From NCBI RefSeq assembly GCF_040147005.1, contig NZ_JAMSHO010000001.1, positions 1,488,001 to 1,552,000 of the forward strand: a stretch of 64,000 nucleotides of DNA, written 5' to 3'. Source of the stretch: Halomonas sp. H10-9-1. Lineage in GTDB: Bacteria; Pseudomonadota; Gammaproteobacteria; Pseudomonadales; Halomonadaceae. Within the stretch, counting starts at the first letter, position 1. The number at the start of each line of letters is the position of its first letter. The position numbers and the translations under genes were made by a program. This document shows, in pieces, positions 27,481 through 35,370 of this stretch. The notes beneath the pieces were generated by a model. The model searched no databases. It saw only the letters and a program-made list of their open reading frames with translations, and was not told the origin of the DNA.

Positions 27481-27500
27481 CTGGCATTGTCGGTGCTGAT

Positions 27501-27598
27501 CCGGCGGCAAGCCTGCGAGGAGGCGCTGTGAACCCCTCCCTGGGCGCTACCGACGCCATCCCTGGCGTAGGACCTCCTCTCCGGCTTGCCCCCGGCGC
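27501..27598. repeat. Dispersed palindromic intergenic element, copy A
   Basis: About 98 nt. The ends are inverted repeats: CCGGCGGCAAGCCTGCGAGG at the left and CCTCCTCTCCGGCTTGCCCC at the right. Inside are an AGGCGCTGTGAA motif and a second nested palindrome (GACGCCATCCCTGGCGTAGG). It is closely similar to 36649-36745; a degenerate left half occurs at 37751-37775. It lies between metQ and msrC and has no ORF. It behaves like a MITE- or BIME-type element. Confidence 0.75.
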
Positions 27599-27625
27599 AC
27601 CTTGCCGCCAGGCAATCGAGTTACC

Positions 27626-28414
27626 TTACTTCCAGCCGGGCACCGCCTGGGCACCGAACAGCTCCGCCGCCTTGGCCTCGACCTCCTCGGTCTGGTAGGC
27701 CTTGACCAACTGCTGGATCGCCTCGCGCTCCTCGTCGCCGCCCCGCACCGCGATCAGGTTGACGTAGGGCGATTCCGGGCCCTCCTTGATCAGGGCGTCA
27801 TCCAGGGTCAGGCCGGCAGGCTGGGCAAAGGTGTTGTTGATGAAGGCCATGTCGACGTCGGGCAGCACCCGCGGGAGCTGGGCGGCCTCGATCTCGCGGA
27901 ACTCGAAGTCGCGCGGGTTGGCGGCGATGTCCAGCGGCGTGGCTTCCAGATTCTCCGGGTCGGCCAGCTCGAGCATGCCGAGGTTGTGCATCAGGATAAG
28001 CGCGCGCCCCTCGTTGGAGGGGTCGTTGGGCAGGGCGATGGTGGCGCCGTCCGGCAGCTCGTCGATGCTGTCGTACTTCTCGGAGTACGCGCCGATCGGG
28101 TAGACGAAGGTGTAGCCGGCGATGGCGAAGTCATAGCCGCGATCCTCGACCATGGAGCGCATGTAGGGCTCGTGCTGGTAGGCATTGGCGTCGAGGCTGC
28201 CGTCGGCCAGGGCGGCGTTGGGCGTCACGTAGTCGGTGAACTCGATGATCTCCACCTCGAGGCCGTATTCGCGCTCGGCGATTTCGGCGGCCACCTCCAT
28301 GACCTGGGTCTCGGGGCCGGCGACGGTGCCGATCTTGATGGCATGATCGTCGGCCAGCGCGCTGCCCAGGGGCAGGGTAGAGGCGAGCAGGGTGGCGAGC
28401 AGTGTCTTGCGCAT
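27626..28414 (-). CDS. metQ: Methionine ABC transporter substrate-binding protein
   Basis: 262 aa of the NlpA/MetQ family: IKIGTVAGPETQVMEVAAEIA, the YQHEPYM motif, LPNDPSNEGRAL and a binding-pocket FINNTFA. The signal peptide MRKTLLATLLASTLPLGSALA has no lipobox cysteine and a signal-peptidase I site at ALA-DD, so the protein should be soluble in the periplasm rather than a lipoprotein. It is the last gene of metNIQ and lies 225 nt after metI, with a palindromic element between. Confidence 0.92.
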   Translation of the reverse strand: MRKTLLATLLASTLPLGSALADDHAIKIGTVAGPETQVMEVAAEIAEREYGLEVEIIEFTDYVTPNAALADGSLDANAYQHEPYMRSMVEDRGYDFAIAGYTFVYPIGAYSEKYDSIDELPDGATIALPNDPSNEGRALILMHNLGMLELADPENLEATPLDIAANPRDFEFREIEAAQLPRVLPDVDMAFINNTFAQPAGLTLDDALIKEGPESPYVNLIAVRGGDEEREAIQQLVKAYQTEEVEAKAAELFGAQAVPGWK

Positions 28415-28520
28415 GGAATCGCTCCTTGTTGGGTGATGGATCGATAATAATGGAATAATAAAAGTAATTTAAATAGCAAAATGCTATTGAATGATTGCGA
28501 ACAGGGTCTGATTTACGCAG

Positions 28521-28620
28521 CGAGCGAAGTCACGCCGGTCGCCGCCGCAGCGCAGCTCCCGGAGTGTAGCCTGTTACATGAGGAGAGCGAGCAGCGCCGG
28601 CGGCCGGGATGTCGAGCGCC
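28521..28620. repeat. Imperfect inverted repeat between metI and metQ
   Basis: The left arm around GCCGGTCGCCGCCGCAGCGC and the right arm around GAGAGCGAGCAGCGCCGGCG are reverse-complementary over about 36 nt with several mismatches, centred on GTGTAGCCTGTTACATG. The region has no ORF and is flanked by an AT-rich stretch (28440-28500). It is different in sequence from the element at 27501. Confidence 0.5.
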
Positions 28621-28639
28621 GCAGGAAATCAGAACCCTT

Positions 28640-29293
28640 TTATTTGTGGTCGCTCTTGCGAACGAGATAATCCCCCAGGCTCTGGAAGCCCTGCACCATG
28701 ACCACCAGGATCACCACGGTAATCAGCATGATGGTGGGATTGAAGCGATTGTAGCCGTAGCGGATCCCGAGGTCGCCCAGGCCGCCGCCACCGACGGCGC
28801 CGGCCATGGCCGAGTAGCTCACCAGGGTCACGATGGTGATGGTGAGCGCGGTGAAGATGCCGCCTCGGGCCTCCGGCAACAGCACCTTGGCGATGATCTG
28901 CCAGGGCGTGGCCCCCATGGACTGGGCGGCCTCCACCAGCCCCGGGTTGATCTCGTTGAGCGCGCCCTCCACCAGCCGTGCGATGAACGGAATGGCGGCG
29001 ATGGTCAGTGGCACGGCGGCGGCGTTGGTGCCGATGGAGGTGCCCACCAGCATCCGCGTGAAGGGAATGATCGCCACCATCAGGATGATGAAGGGGATCG
29101 AGCGGCCGATATTGGTGATGATGCCCAGTGCGCCGTTGAGTGCCGACTGGGCCAGCACCTGGCCGGGGCGGGTGACATAGAGCAGCACCCCCAGCGGGAT
29201 GCCCACCAGAGCCGAGATCACCCCGGAGATGGCCACCATGTAGAGAGTGTCGAGAGTCGCCTCGAGGATCAGTTCAAGCATTGCGCTGGACAT
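28640..29293 (-). CDS. metI: Methionine ABC transporter permease
   Basis: 217 aa, the length of E. coli MetI. Five or so membrane helices and the binding-protein-dependent permease EAA loop (ALNEINPGLVEAAQSMGATPWQII). MetI and MetN form the membrane complex for D- and L-methionine import. I chose ATG 29293 (MSSAMLELILEATLDTLYMV), which overlaps metN by 20 nt; ATG 29281 is an alternative. Confidence 0.93.
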   Translation of the reverse strand: MSSAMLELILEATLDTLYMVAISGVISALVGIPLGVLLYVTRPGQVLAQSALNGALGIITNIGRSIPFIILMVAIIPFTRMLVGTSIGTNAAAVPLTIAAIPFIARLVEGALNEINPGLVEAAQSMGATPWQIIAKVLLPEARGGIFTALTITIVTLVSYSAMAGAVGGGGLGDLGIRYGYNRFNPTIMLITVVILVVMVQGFQSLGDYLVRKSDHK

Positions 29294-30335
29294 GGCCGAG
29301 CACCTCCACGTGAAGATCATGGGATTCGAGATAGTCGAGGGCCTCGAGGGTCTTCTCCGCCGGCCCCATCAGCTCGGCGATCATCAGCCCCAGGGTGCGT
29401 TCCTGGATCGACTCCACCTTGGCCTGCAGGATGCTGACGTCGACGCCGCACTCCCGGGCCAGGCGCGACACCAGTGGTGAGGCCACGGCGTCGCCGCGAA
29501 AGGCCAGGCGTACCACTGGGTGGGTGTTATGGCCCGGGGACGCCTCGAGTCGCTCGATCAGTGCCCGGGGGGGCTCCAGCTTGAGGAAGTCGTTGAGGAA
29601 CTCGCGGCCCAGCCGGGTCTGCGGGGCGGTGAAGAAGTCGCCCACATCGGCCTCCTCCACCAACTCGCCGTCGGAGATCAGGCTCACCCGATGGCAGATC
29701 GACTTGACCACCTCCATCTCGTGGGTGATCAGCAGGATGGTCAGGCCGAGCTTCTGGTTGATATCGCGCAGCAGGGCGAGGATCGAGCCGGTGGTCTGGG
29801 GGTCGAGCGCCGAGGTGGCCTCGTCGCACAGCAGTACCTTGGGGCGGCTGGCGAGTGCCCGGGCGATGGCCACGCGTTGCTTCTGGCCGCCAGAGAGCTG
29901 GGCCGGATACTGGTTCGCCTTGTCGGCGAGGCCCACCAGCTCCAGCAGCGGGGTGACCCGGCTGCGGATCTCGGCGCCCTTCATGCCCATCAGTTCCAGG
30001 GGCAGGGCCACATTGGCGAAGGCCGTGCGGTTGGTGAGCAGGTTGAAGTGCTGGAAGATCATGCCTATGCCGTGGCGCGCCTGGTTCAGCGCCTGGCGTG
30101 ACAGGCCGGTGAGTTCGCGGCCGTCGACGGTGACGGTGCCCGTGGTGGGGCGTTCCAGCAGGTTGACGCAGCGGATCAGGGTCGACTTGCCTGCGCCGGA
30201 CAGGCCGATCACGCCATGGATGCGGCCCGCGGGCACGTGGAAGTCGACATGCTTGAGCGCCGGCACGGTCCTGGCGATGCCGCCGTGTCGGCCCTTGAGC
30301 ACATAGGTCTTGGAAACGTTGTCGAGTCGGATCAT
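29274..30335 (-). CDS. metN: Methionine import ATP-binding protein
   Basis: 353 aa. Walker A GLSGAGKST, signature LSGGQKQRVAIARAL, Walker B VLLCDEATSALD, and a C-terminal NIL/ACT domain (VVRLAFRGDAVASPLVSRLA) that binds methionine and inhibits transport in MetN. ATG 30335 (MIRLDNVSKTYVLKGRHGG) is chosen; the open frame upstream runs through the terminator and is not coding. It carries a small insert RHGGIARTV near the start. Transcription is controlled by the riboswitch at 30428-30500. Confidence 0.94.
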   Translation of the reverse strand: MIRLDNVSKTYVLKGRHGGIARTVPALKHVDFHVPAGRIHGVIGLSGAGKSTLIRCVNLLERPTTGTVTVDGRELTGLSRQALNQARHGIGMIFQHFNLLTNRTAFANVALPLELMGMKGAEIRSRVTPLLELVGLADKANQYPAQLSGGQKQRVAIARALASRPKVLLCDEATSALDPQTTGSILALLRDINQKLGLTILLITHEMEVVKSICHRVSLISDGELVEEADVGDFFTAPQTRLGREFLNDFLKLEPPRALIERLEASPGHNTHPVVRLAFRGDAVASPLVSRLARECGVDVSILQAKVESIQERTLGLMIAELMGPAEKTLEALDYLESHDLHVEVLGHVQRNA

Positions 30336-30383
30336 GGATACCACCGCTGTGGGCGCCGAGGCGGGTAGTGCGGGGCAGGGGCC

Positions 30384-30411
30384 AAAAAAAAGGCCACCCT
30401 TGCGGGTGGCC
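30384..30411 (-). terminator. Attenuator terminator in the metNIQ leader
   Basis: On the minus strand, GGCCACCC and GGGTGGCC pair around GCAA, directly followed by eight T. It lies about 50 nt before the metN start codon and about 17 nt after the riboswitch core. The GGGUG at the end of the riboswitch (30430-30426) could pair with the CACCC of this stem, giving an anti-terminator. Confidence 0.9.
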
Positions 30412-30427
30412 ATCAACGCTGGACACA

Positions 30428-30500
30428 CCCTTTTAGCTGCACTTCACGCCATGACCGAGTCATGTCGCGGGCGCCCGCAAGCCGGGTTCAAATCGGCGCC
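30428..30500 (-). ncRNA. SAM-II-type riboswitch with an extra hairpin, upstream of metNIQ
   Basis: Read on the minus strand. P1 is GGCGCC (30500-30495) pairing with GGCGCC (30475-30470). Its loop GATTTGAACCCGGCTTGCG closely matches the SAM-II loop. The 3' part GTGAAGTGCAGCTAAAAGGG (30447-30428) matches the SAM-II L3/P2 region, including the conserved GCUAAAA. Between P1 and L3 sits an inserted hairpin CATGAC-TCG-GTCATG (30464-30450). A promoter precedes it and an intrinsic terminator follows, so SAM binding would stop metNIQ transcription. The fold is read by eye from remembered SAM-II examples. Confidence 0.78.
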
Positions 30501-30517
30501 ATTCAATGTAGCGGGCA

Positions 30518-30546
30518 AGCATAGGGGTAGGCCAGGAGCCTGTCAA
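30518..30546 (-). promoter_or_regulatory. Sigma-70 promoter of metNIQ
   Basis: On the minus strand TTGACA (30546-30541), a 17-nt spacer and TATGCT (30523-30518). The predicted start near 30511 puts the riboswitch about 10 nt into the transcript. Confidence 0.8.
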
Positions 30547-30720
30547 TCACGCCGGCGGCCTACCTGGCTTCTCGGTGTTAATGCCGAAATATCATTTGTT
30601 GATGTCGCGAGATATGGTGGATCTTGTGGTGTCTGGCGGCGATGGACGCGAGTGTGACGAATTGCCTACACTCGTCTTCCTTTCCAAGCCCCGTGCGGGC
30701 GTCAGCTGCCAGGAGCCGTC

Positions 30721-31350
30721 ATGTTCACCGGTATCGTCCAGGGCACCGCCGAGGTGGTGGCCATCCAGGAGGCCGAAGCCTTCCGTACCCATGTCGTCGC
30801 GTTGCCCGGGAGCCTGGGGGATGGGCTCGCGATCGGGGCCTCGGTGGCCCATAACGGCGTCTGTCTCACGGTGACCGCCATCGATGGCGAGCACGTCAGC
30901 TTCGACCTGATGCGCGAGACGCTGCGGGTCACCAACCTCGGTGAGCTGGCGATGGGCGATCGCGTCAACATCGAGCGCGCGGCGCGCTTCGGTGATGAGA
31001 TCGGCGGTCACGCCATGTCGGGCCATGTCATGGCCGTGGCCGAGTTGGCGGAGCTCGATGAGGCACCCAACAACCGCCGACTGTGGTTCGAGGTGCCCCA
31101 TGCCCTGGGGCGCTTCCTGTTCGCCAAGGGCTATATCGGTGTCGACGGGGCAAGCCTGACCATCGGTGAGGTGCGTCGTGCCACCGCCGAGCATGGCCCG
31201 CGCTTCTGCGTCGACCTGATTCCCGAGACCCTGCACCGCACCATCCTGGGCGAGCGTGTGCCCGGCGATCGGGTCAATATCGAGATCGACCCTCAGACCC
31301 AGGCCATCGTCGAGACGGTGGAGCGGGTGCTGGAGACCCGCGGCATCTAG
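30721..31350 (+). CDS. ribE: Riboflavin synthase, alpha subunit
   Basis: 209 aa. Two tandem lumazine-binding domains, each with a related start: MFTGIVQGTAEV for the first and MSGHVMAVAELAELDEA leading into the second; GVDGASLTIGEV is a family mark. It makes riboflavin from two 6,7-dimethyl-8-ribityllumazine molecules. ATG 30721 is preceded by CCAGGAGCC. It is not clustered with other rib genes, and I see no FMN riboswitch in the preceding 170 nt. An inverted repeat CGAGTGT/ACACTCG lies at 30649-30674. Confidence 0.95.
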   Translation: MFTGIVQGTAEVVAIQEAEAFRTHVVALPGSLGDGLAIGASVAHNGVCLTVTAIDGEHVSFDLMRETLRVTNLGELAMGDRVNIERAARFGDEIGGHAMSGHVMAVAELAELDEAPNNRRLWFEVPHALGRFLFAKGYIGVDGASLTIGEVRRATAEHGPRFCVDLIPETLHRTILGERVPGDRVNIEIDPQTQAIVETVERVLETRGI

Positions 31351-31409
31351 CGTTGGTGGCGGCGGCTGACGCGGCCCCCGCCAGCTGCTTAACTTTGCCA
31401 GACGCTGCC

Positions 31410-31432
31410 GCCTCGCTTCGCCGCGAGGCTTT
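31410..31432 (+). terminator. Hairpin after ribE
   Basis: GCCTCGC and GCGAGGC pair around TTCGCC and are followed by TTTGGG, 60 nt after ribE. A second inverted repeat GGGTAC/GTACCC (31433-31459) follows at once and may be an operator for the permease gene. Confidence 0.5.
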
Positions 31433-31497
31433 GGGTACCATGTGCGGTTTTCTGTACCCAGGATTGCAGCACCGTCCACGCGCCCAGGAACGACACC

Positions 31498-32802
31498 ATG
31501 CTGAATCGCCTGATCGAACGCCAATTCAAGCTCGCCGAGCACAACACCTCCGTCAAGACGGAGGTCATCGCGGGGTTCACCACCTTCCTGACGATGGCCT
31601 ACATCATCTTCGTCAACCCGAGCATCCTCTCCGAGGCGGGCATGGACTACGGTGCGGTGTTCGTCGCCACCTGCCTGGCCGCGGCGCTGGGCTGCCTGGT
31701 GATGGGGCTATGGGCCAACTATCCCATCGCCCAGGCGCCGGGCATGGGGCTCAACGCCTTCTTCACCTACGGCGTGGTACTGGGCATGGGCTACACCTGG
31801 GAGGCGGCGCTGGGCGCGGTCTTCTTCTCGGGCCTGACATTCTTCCTGCTCAGCATCTTCCGAATCCGTGAGTGGATCATCAACTCGATCCCGTTCTCCC
31901 TGCGCTTGGGGATCGCCGCGGGCATCGGCCTGTTCCTGGCGATGATCGCCATGAAGAACGCCGGCATCGTGGTCGCCAACCCGGCCACCTATGTCGCGGT
32001 GGGCGACCTCTCCGAACCGCCGGCGCTGTATGCCCTGCTGGGCTTCTTCGTGATCACCGCGCTCTCCTACATGCGGGTCACCGGGGCGGTGATGATCGGC
32101 ATCCTCGGCATCACCGTGCTGGCCATGGTGCTGGGCCACAATGAATATGGCGGCCTGATGTCCATGCCGCCCTCCATGGCCCCCACCTTCATGGCGCTGG
32201 ATCTGGCCGGTGCGCTGGATGTGGCGATGCTCAGCGTGATCTTCGCCTTCCTGTTCGTCGACCTCTTCGACACCTCCGGCACCCTGATCGGCGTGGCCCA
32301 CAAGGGCGACCTGCTCGACGAGGAAGGCAAGCTGCCCCGCATCGGACGGGCGATGATGGCCGACAGCACCGCCTCCATGGCCGGTGCCGTGTTCGGCACC
32401 TCCACCACCACCAGCTACGTGGAGTCTACCGCCGGCATCGCCGCGGGGGGGCGCACCGGCCTGACCGCCGTGGTGGTGGCCGTGCTGTTCCTGGTCAGCC
32501 TGTTCTTCGCCCCGCTGGCGGGCTCCATCCCGGCCTACGCCACCGCCGGCGCGCTGCTCTACGTGGCGGTGCTGATGGCCGGCAGCCTGGCCCATGCCAA
32601 CTGGGATGACCCCACCGATGCCGCCCCGGTGCTGATCGCCGCCCTGGCCATGCCGCTGACCTTCTCCATCGCCGAGGGGATCGCCCTGGGCTTCATCAGC
32701 TTCGTCGCCATCAAGGCGTTGGCGGGGCGCTTTGGCGACCTCAACCCGGCAGTGATCGTGCTGGCGCTGCTGTTCGCCGCCAAGTTCCTGTTCCTCGACT
32801 GA
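31498..32802 (+). CDS. NCS2-family purine nucleobase permease
   Basis: 434 aa with 13-14 membrane segments, of the AzgA/AdeP/GhxP branch of NCS2. Motifs: [24 protein letters not shown] near the start, [37 protein letters not shown], and [23 protein letters not shown]. It probably imports adenine or hypoxanthine/guanine by proton symport. The genes for apt and gpt follow on the same strand, which supports a purine salvage role. Confidence 0.9.
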   Translation: MLNRLIERQFKLAEHNTSVKTEVIAGFTTFLTMAYIIFVNPSILSEAGMDYGAVFVATCLAAALGCLVMGLWANYPIAQAPGMGLNAFFTYGVVLGMGYTWEAALGAVFFSGLTFFLLSIFRIREWIINSIPFSLRLGIAAGIGLFLAMIAMKNAGIVVANPATYVAVGDLSEPPALYALLGFFVITALSYMRVTGAVMIGILGITVLAMVLGHNEYGGLMSMPPSMAPTFMALDLAGALDVAMLSVIFAFLFVDLFDTSGTLIGVAHKGDLLDEEGKLPRIGRAMMADSTASMAGAVFGTSTTTSYVESTAGIAAGGRTGLTAVVVAVLFLVSLFFAPLAGSIPAYATAGALLYVAVLMAGSLAHANWDDPTDAAPVLIAALAMPLTFSIAEGIALGFISFVAIKALAGRFGDLNPAVIVLALLFAAKFLFLD

Positions 32803-32824
32803 CCACTCACTACCGAGACCCGCC

Positions 32825-33370
32825 ATGAGCATCTACGGCGACTATATCAAGTCCGTCATTCGCACCGTCCCCGACTGGCCCCAGCCGGGGGTCAACTTCC
32901 GCGATATCACGCCCCTGCTGCAAAACAGCGCCGCCTTCCGCAAGCTGATCGACAGCTTCGTGCACCGTTACCAGGAGATGGACATCGACGCCGTGGCGGC
33001 TATCGACGCCCGCGGCTTCATCGTCGGGGCGCCGCTGGCCTACGAGCTGGGCTGTAGCTTCGTGCCGGTGCGCAAGAAGGGCAAGCTGCCGTTTCGCACC
33101 ATCAGCGAGACCTACACCCTGGAATACGGCGAGGCGGAGGTGGAGCTGCACTCCGATGCCTTCAAGGCAGGCGATCGCATCCTGGTCGTCGATGACCTGA
33201 TCGCCACCGGTGGTACCATGCTGGCCGCCGCCAAGCTGATCAGCCGCAGCGGCGGCCAGGTGGTGGAGACCGCCACCATCGTCGACCTGCCGGACCTGGG
33301 GGGCTCGCAGCATATCCGCAAGGCCGGCTACGGCGTCTTCGCCGTCTGTTCCTTCACCGAGGACGAATGA
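32825..33370 (+). CDS. apt: Adenine phosphoribosyltransferase
   Basis: 181 aa. It converts adenine and PRPP to AMP. The PRPP-binding motif is [37 protein letters not shown] and [11 protein letters not shown] are family marks. ATG 32825 lies 22 nt after the permease stop, and gpt starts 4 nt after its own stop, so permease-apt-gpt-ung looks like one operon. Confidence 0.95.
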   Translation: MSIYGDYIKSVIRTVPDWPQPGVNFRDITPLLQNSAAFRKLIDSFVHRYQEMDIDAVAAIDARGFIVGAPLAYELGCSFVPVRKKGKLPFRTISETYTLEYGEAEVELHSDAFKAGDRILVVDDLIATGGTMLAAAKLISRSGGQVVETATIVDLPDLGGSQHIRKAGYGVFAVCSFTEDE

Positions 33371-33374
33371 TCCC

Positions 33375-33854
33375 ATGAGCAGCAACCGCTATCACCAGCA
33401 CTTCACCGTCTCCTGGGATCAGCTCCATCGCGACGTGCGCGAACTCTGCCACCGCCTGGTGGAGCGCGACTTCAAGGGCATCGTCGCCATTACGCGGGGT
33501 GGCCTGATTCCCGCGGCGCTGATCGCCCGCGAGCTCAATGTCCGGCTGATCGACACGGTCTGCATCAGCAGCTATGACCATATGGACCAGGGGGGCCTGG
33601 ATGTGATGAAGGGCGTCGACCATGACGGCGAAGGCTGGCTGCTGGTCGATGACCTGGTGGATACCGGCAAGACCGCCCGCAAGGTGCGCGAAATGTTGCC
33701 TAGGGCGCATTTCGTCACCGTCTACGCCAAGCCCGAAGGCAAGCCGTTGGTCGACCAGTACCTCACCGAGGTGGCCCAGGACTGCTGGATCCAGTTCCCC
33801 TGGGACATGGGCGTGGCCTACGTCGAACCGCTGGCCGACCAGGTCAAGCGCTGA
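33375..33854 (+). CDS. gpt: Xanthine-guanine phosphoribosyltransferase
   Basis: 159 aa, close to E. coli Gpt (152). Type I PRTase motif [17 protein letters not shown], the [23 protein letters not shown] block, and a C-terminal [16 protein letters not shown]. It salvages guanine and xanthine to GMP and XMP. ATG 33375 lies 4 nt after apt, and the stop is 2 nt before ung. Confidence 0.94.
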   Translation: MSSNRYHQHFTVSWDQLHRDVRELCHRLVERDFKGIVAITRGGLIPAALIARELNVRLIDTVCISSYDHMDQGGLDVMKGVDHDGEGWLLVDDLVDTGKTARKVREMLPRAHFVTVYAKPEGKPLVDQYLTEVAQDCWIQFPWDMGVAYVEPLADQVKR

Positions 33855-33856
33855 GC

Positions 33857-34555
33857 ATGGACTGCCCCCTCCCCGATAGCTGGCGGCAGTGGCTGGGTCC
33901 GGAGTTCCAGGCGCCCTACATGCAGGTGCTGCGCGACTTTCTCGCCGCCGAGAAGGCCGCCCGCAAGGTCATCTACCCGCACTCGTCGCACTGGTTCCGG
34001 GTCTTCGAGCTCACGCCGCTGGATCGGGTCAAGGTGGTGATCCTGGGCCAGGACCCCTACCACGGCCCGAACCAGGCCCATGGGCTCTGTTTCTCGGTCA
34101 ATCCCGGGGTGCGCATCCCCCCGTCGCTTGCCAATATCTACAAGGAGCTCGCCGCCGACGTCGGTTTCCGGCCCGTGTCCCATGGCAACCTCGAGCACTG
34201 GGCGCGCCAGGGGGTGCTGTTGCTCAACGCCTCGCTGACGGTGGAGCAGGGCAGCGCCGGCTCGCATCGAGGGCGCGGCTGGGAGGTCTTCACCGACCGC
34301 GCTATCGAAACGGTGAGTGCCCACGCGCCACCCTCGGTATTCCTGCTGTGGGGCAGCCATGCCCGCCAGAAGCGGGGGCTGATCGACACCTCGCGGCACC
34401 TGGTGCTGGAGTCGCCGCACCCCTCGCCGCTCTCCGCCCATCGCGGCTTCTTCGGCAACCACCACTTCTCCCGGGCCAACGCCTTCCTGGTCGAGCACGG
34501 CCGCGCGCCCATCGAGTGGCAGCTGCCCGAACAAGCGGACAGGCCAACGCCTTAA
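33857..34555 (+). CDS. ung: Uracil-DNA glycosylase
   Basis: 232 aa. Family 1 UDG: catalytic water-activating motif [25 protein letters not shown], and the minor-groove/leucine loop [13 protein letters not shown]. It removes uracil from DNA at the start of base excision repair. It follows gpt by 2 nt. Its end overlaps the -35 region of the upp promoter. Confidence 0.96.
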   Translation: MDCPLPDSWRQWLGPEFQAPYMQVLRDFLAAEKAARKVIYPHSSHWFRVFELTPLDRVKVVILGQDPYHGPNQAHGLCFSVNPGVRIPPSLANIYKELAADVGFRPVSHGNLEHWARQGVLLLNASLTVEQGSAGSHRGRGWEVFTDRAIETVSAHAPPSVFLLWGSHARQKRGLIDTSRHLVLESPHPSPLSAHRGFFGNHHFSRANAFLVEHGRAPIEWQLPEQADRPTP

Positions 34556-34580
34556 CCTCAACGCAGGATGTGGGTAGAAT
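34552..34580 (+). promoter_or_regulatory. Promoter upstream of upp
   Basis: TTAACC (34552-34557), a 17-nt spacer and TAGAAT (34575-34580), about 95 nt before the upp start. Confidence 0.5.
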
Positions 34581-34673
34581 GGCGCGCAATTTATCACCGT
34601 GGTCCATGTGACCAAGGTCGCCCGGTTTCCGTCGCCCGCCAACCCCCGTCGCACCAGTGAAGAGGTCTCGACC

Positions 34674-35303
34674 ATGAGCGTCCATGCCATCCAGCACCCC
34701 CTGGTCCAGCACAAGCTGGGCCTGATGCGTGAAGCCGGCATCAGCACCAAGAGTTTTCGCGAACTGGCCGGCGAGTTGGCCAAGCTGCTCACCTACGAGG
34801 CGACCCAGGACCTGGAGCTCCAGCCCCAGGAGATCGATGGCTGGAGCGGCGAGAAGATCCCAGTCATGCTGCTCAAGGGCAAGAAGGTCACCATCGTGCC
34901 GATCCTGCGTGCCGGCCTGGGCATGCTCGACGGTGTCACCGACCTGATTCCCAGCGCGCGAATCAGCGTGGTGGGCCTCTACCGCGATGAGGAGACCCTC
35001 GAGCCGGTGCCGTACTTTGCCAAGTTCGCCAATGACCTCGACGAACGCATGGCCATCGTCATCGACCCCATGCTGGCCACCGGCGGGACCATGGTGGCGA
35101 CCCTGGACATGCTGCGCGAACGGGGTTGCAAGCACATGAAGGTGATCGTGCTGGTGGCCGCCCCCGAGGGCATCAAGCGGGTGCAGGAGGCCTACCCGGA
35201 TATCGAGATCTATACCGCCGGGGTGGATGAACGCCTCGACGAGAACGGCTATATCGTCCCCGGCCTGGGCGATGCCGGTGACAAGATCTTCGGCACGCGC
35301 TGA
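34674..35303 (+). CDS. upp: Uracil phosphoribosyltransferase
   Basis: 209 aa, the size of the E. coli enzyme. It makes UMP from uracil and PRPP. Motifs: [15 protein letters not shown], the PRPP-binding [17 protein letters not shown], and a C-terminal [19 protein letters not shown] 34674 begins [16 protein letters not shown]; the open frame 75 nt further upstream has no family sequence. The gene for the uracil permease follows after a terminator-like hairpin. Confidence 0.96.
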   Translation: MSVHAIQHPLVQHKLGLMREAGISTKSFRELAGELAKLLTYEATQDLELQPQEIDGWSGEKIPVMLLKGKKVTIVPILRAGLGMLDGVTDLIPSARISVVGLYRDEETLEPVPYFAKFANDLDERMAIVIDPMLATGGTMVATLDMLRERGCKHMKVIVLVAAPEGIKRVQEAYPDIEIYTAGVDERLDENGYIVPGLGDAGDKIFGTR

Positions 35304-35322
35304 TCCCTTCGAACCTGTTGTC

Positions 35323-35355
35323 ACGCCCCTGAGACCTCGCTCCAGGGGCGTTTTT
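35323..35355 (+). terminator. Terminator between upp and uraA
   Basis: ACGCCCCTG and CAGGGGCGT pair around an 11-nt loop and run into TTTTT. It should lower transcription of uraA relative to upp, as a partial or conditional attenuator. Confidence 0.8.
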
Positions 35356-35370
35356 ATGGAGCTCTGCCAT

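Noticed and set aside
30547..30720. FMN riboswitch ahead of ribE
   Set aside because: The conserved FMN-aptamer segments are not recognisable, and the leader is too short.
34552..34673. Longer upp start at 34599
   Set aside because: The extra 25 residues have no similarity to UPRTase, while the ATG at 34674 gives the normal length.
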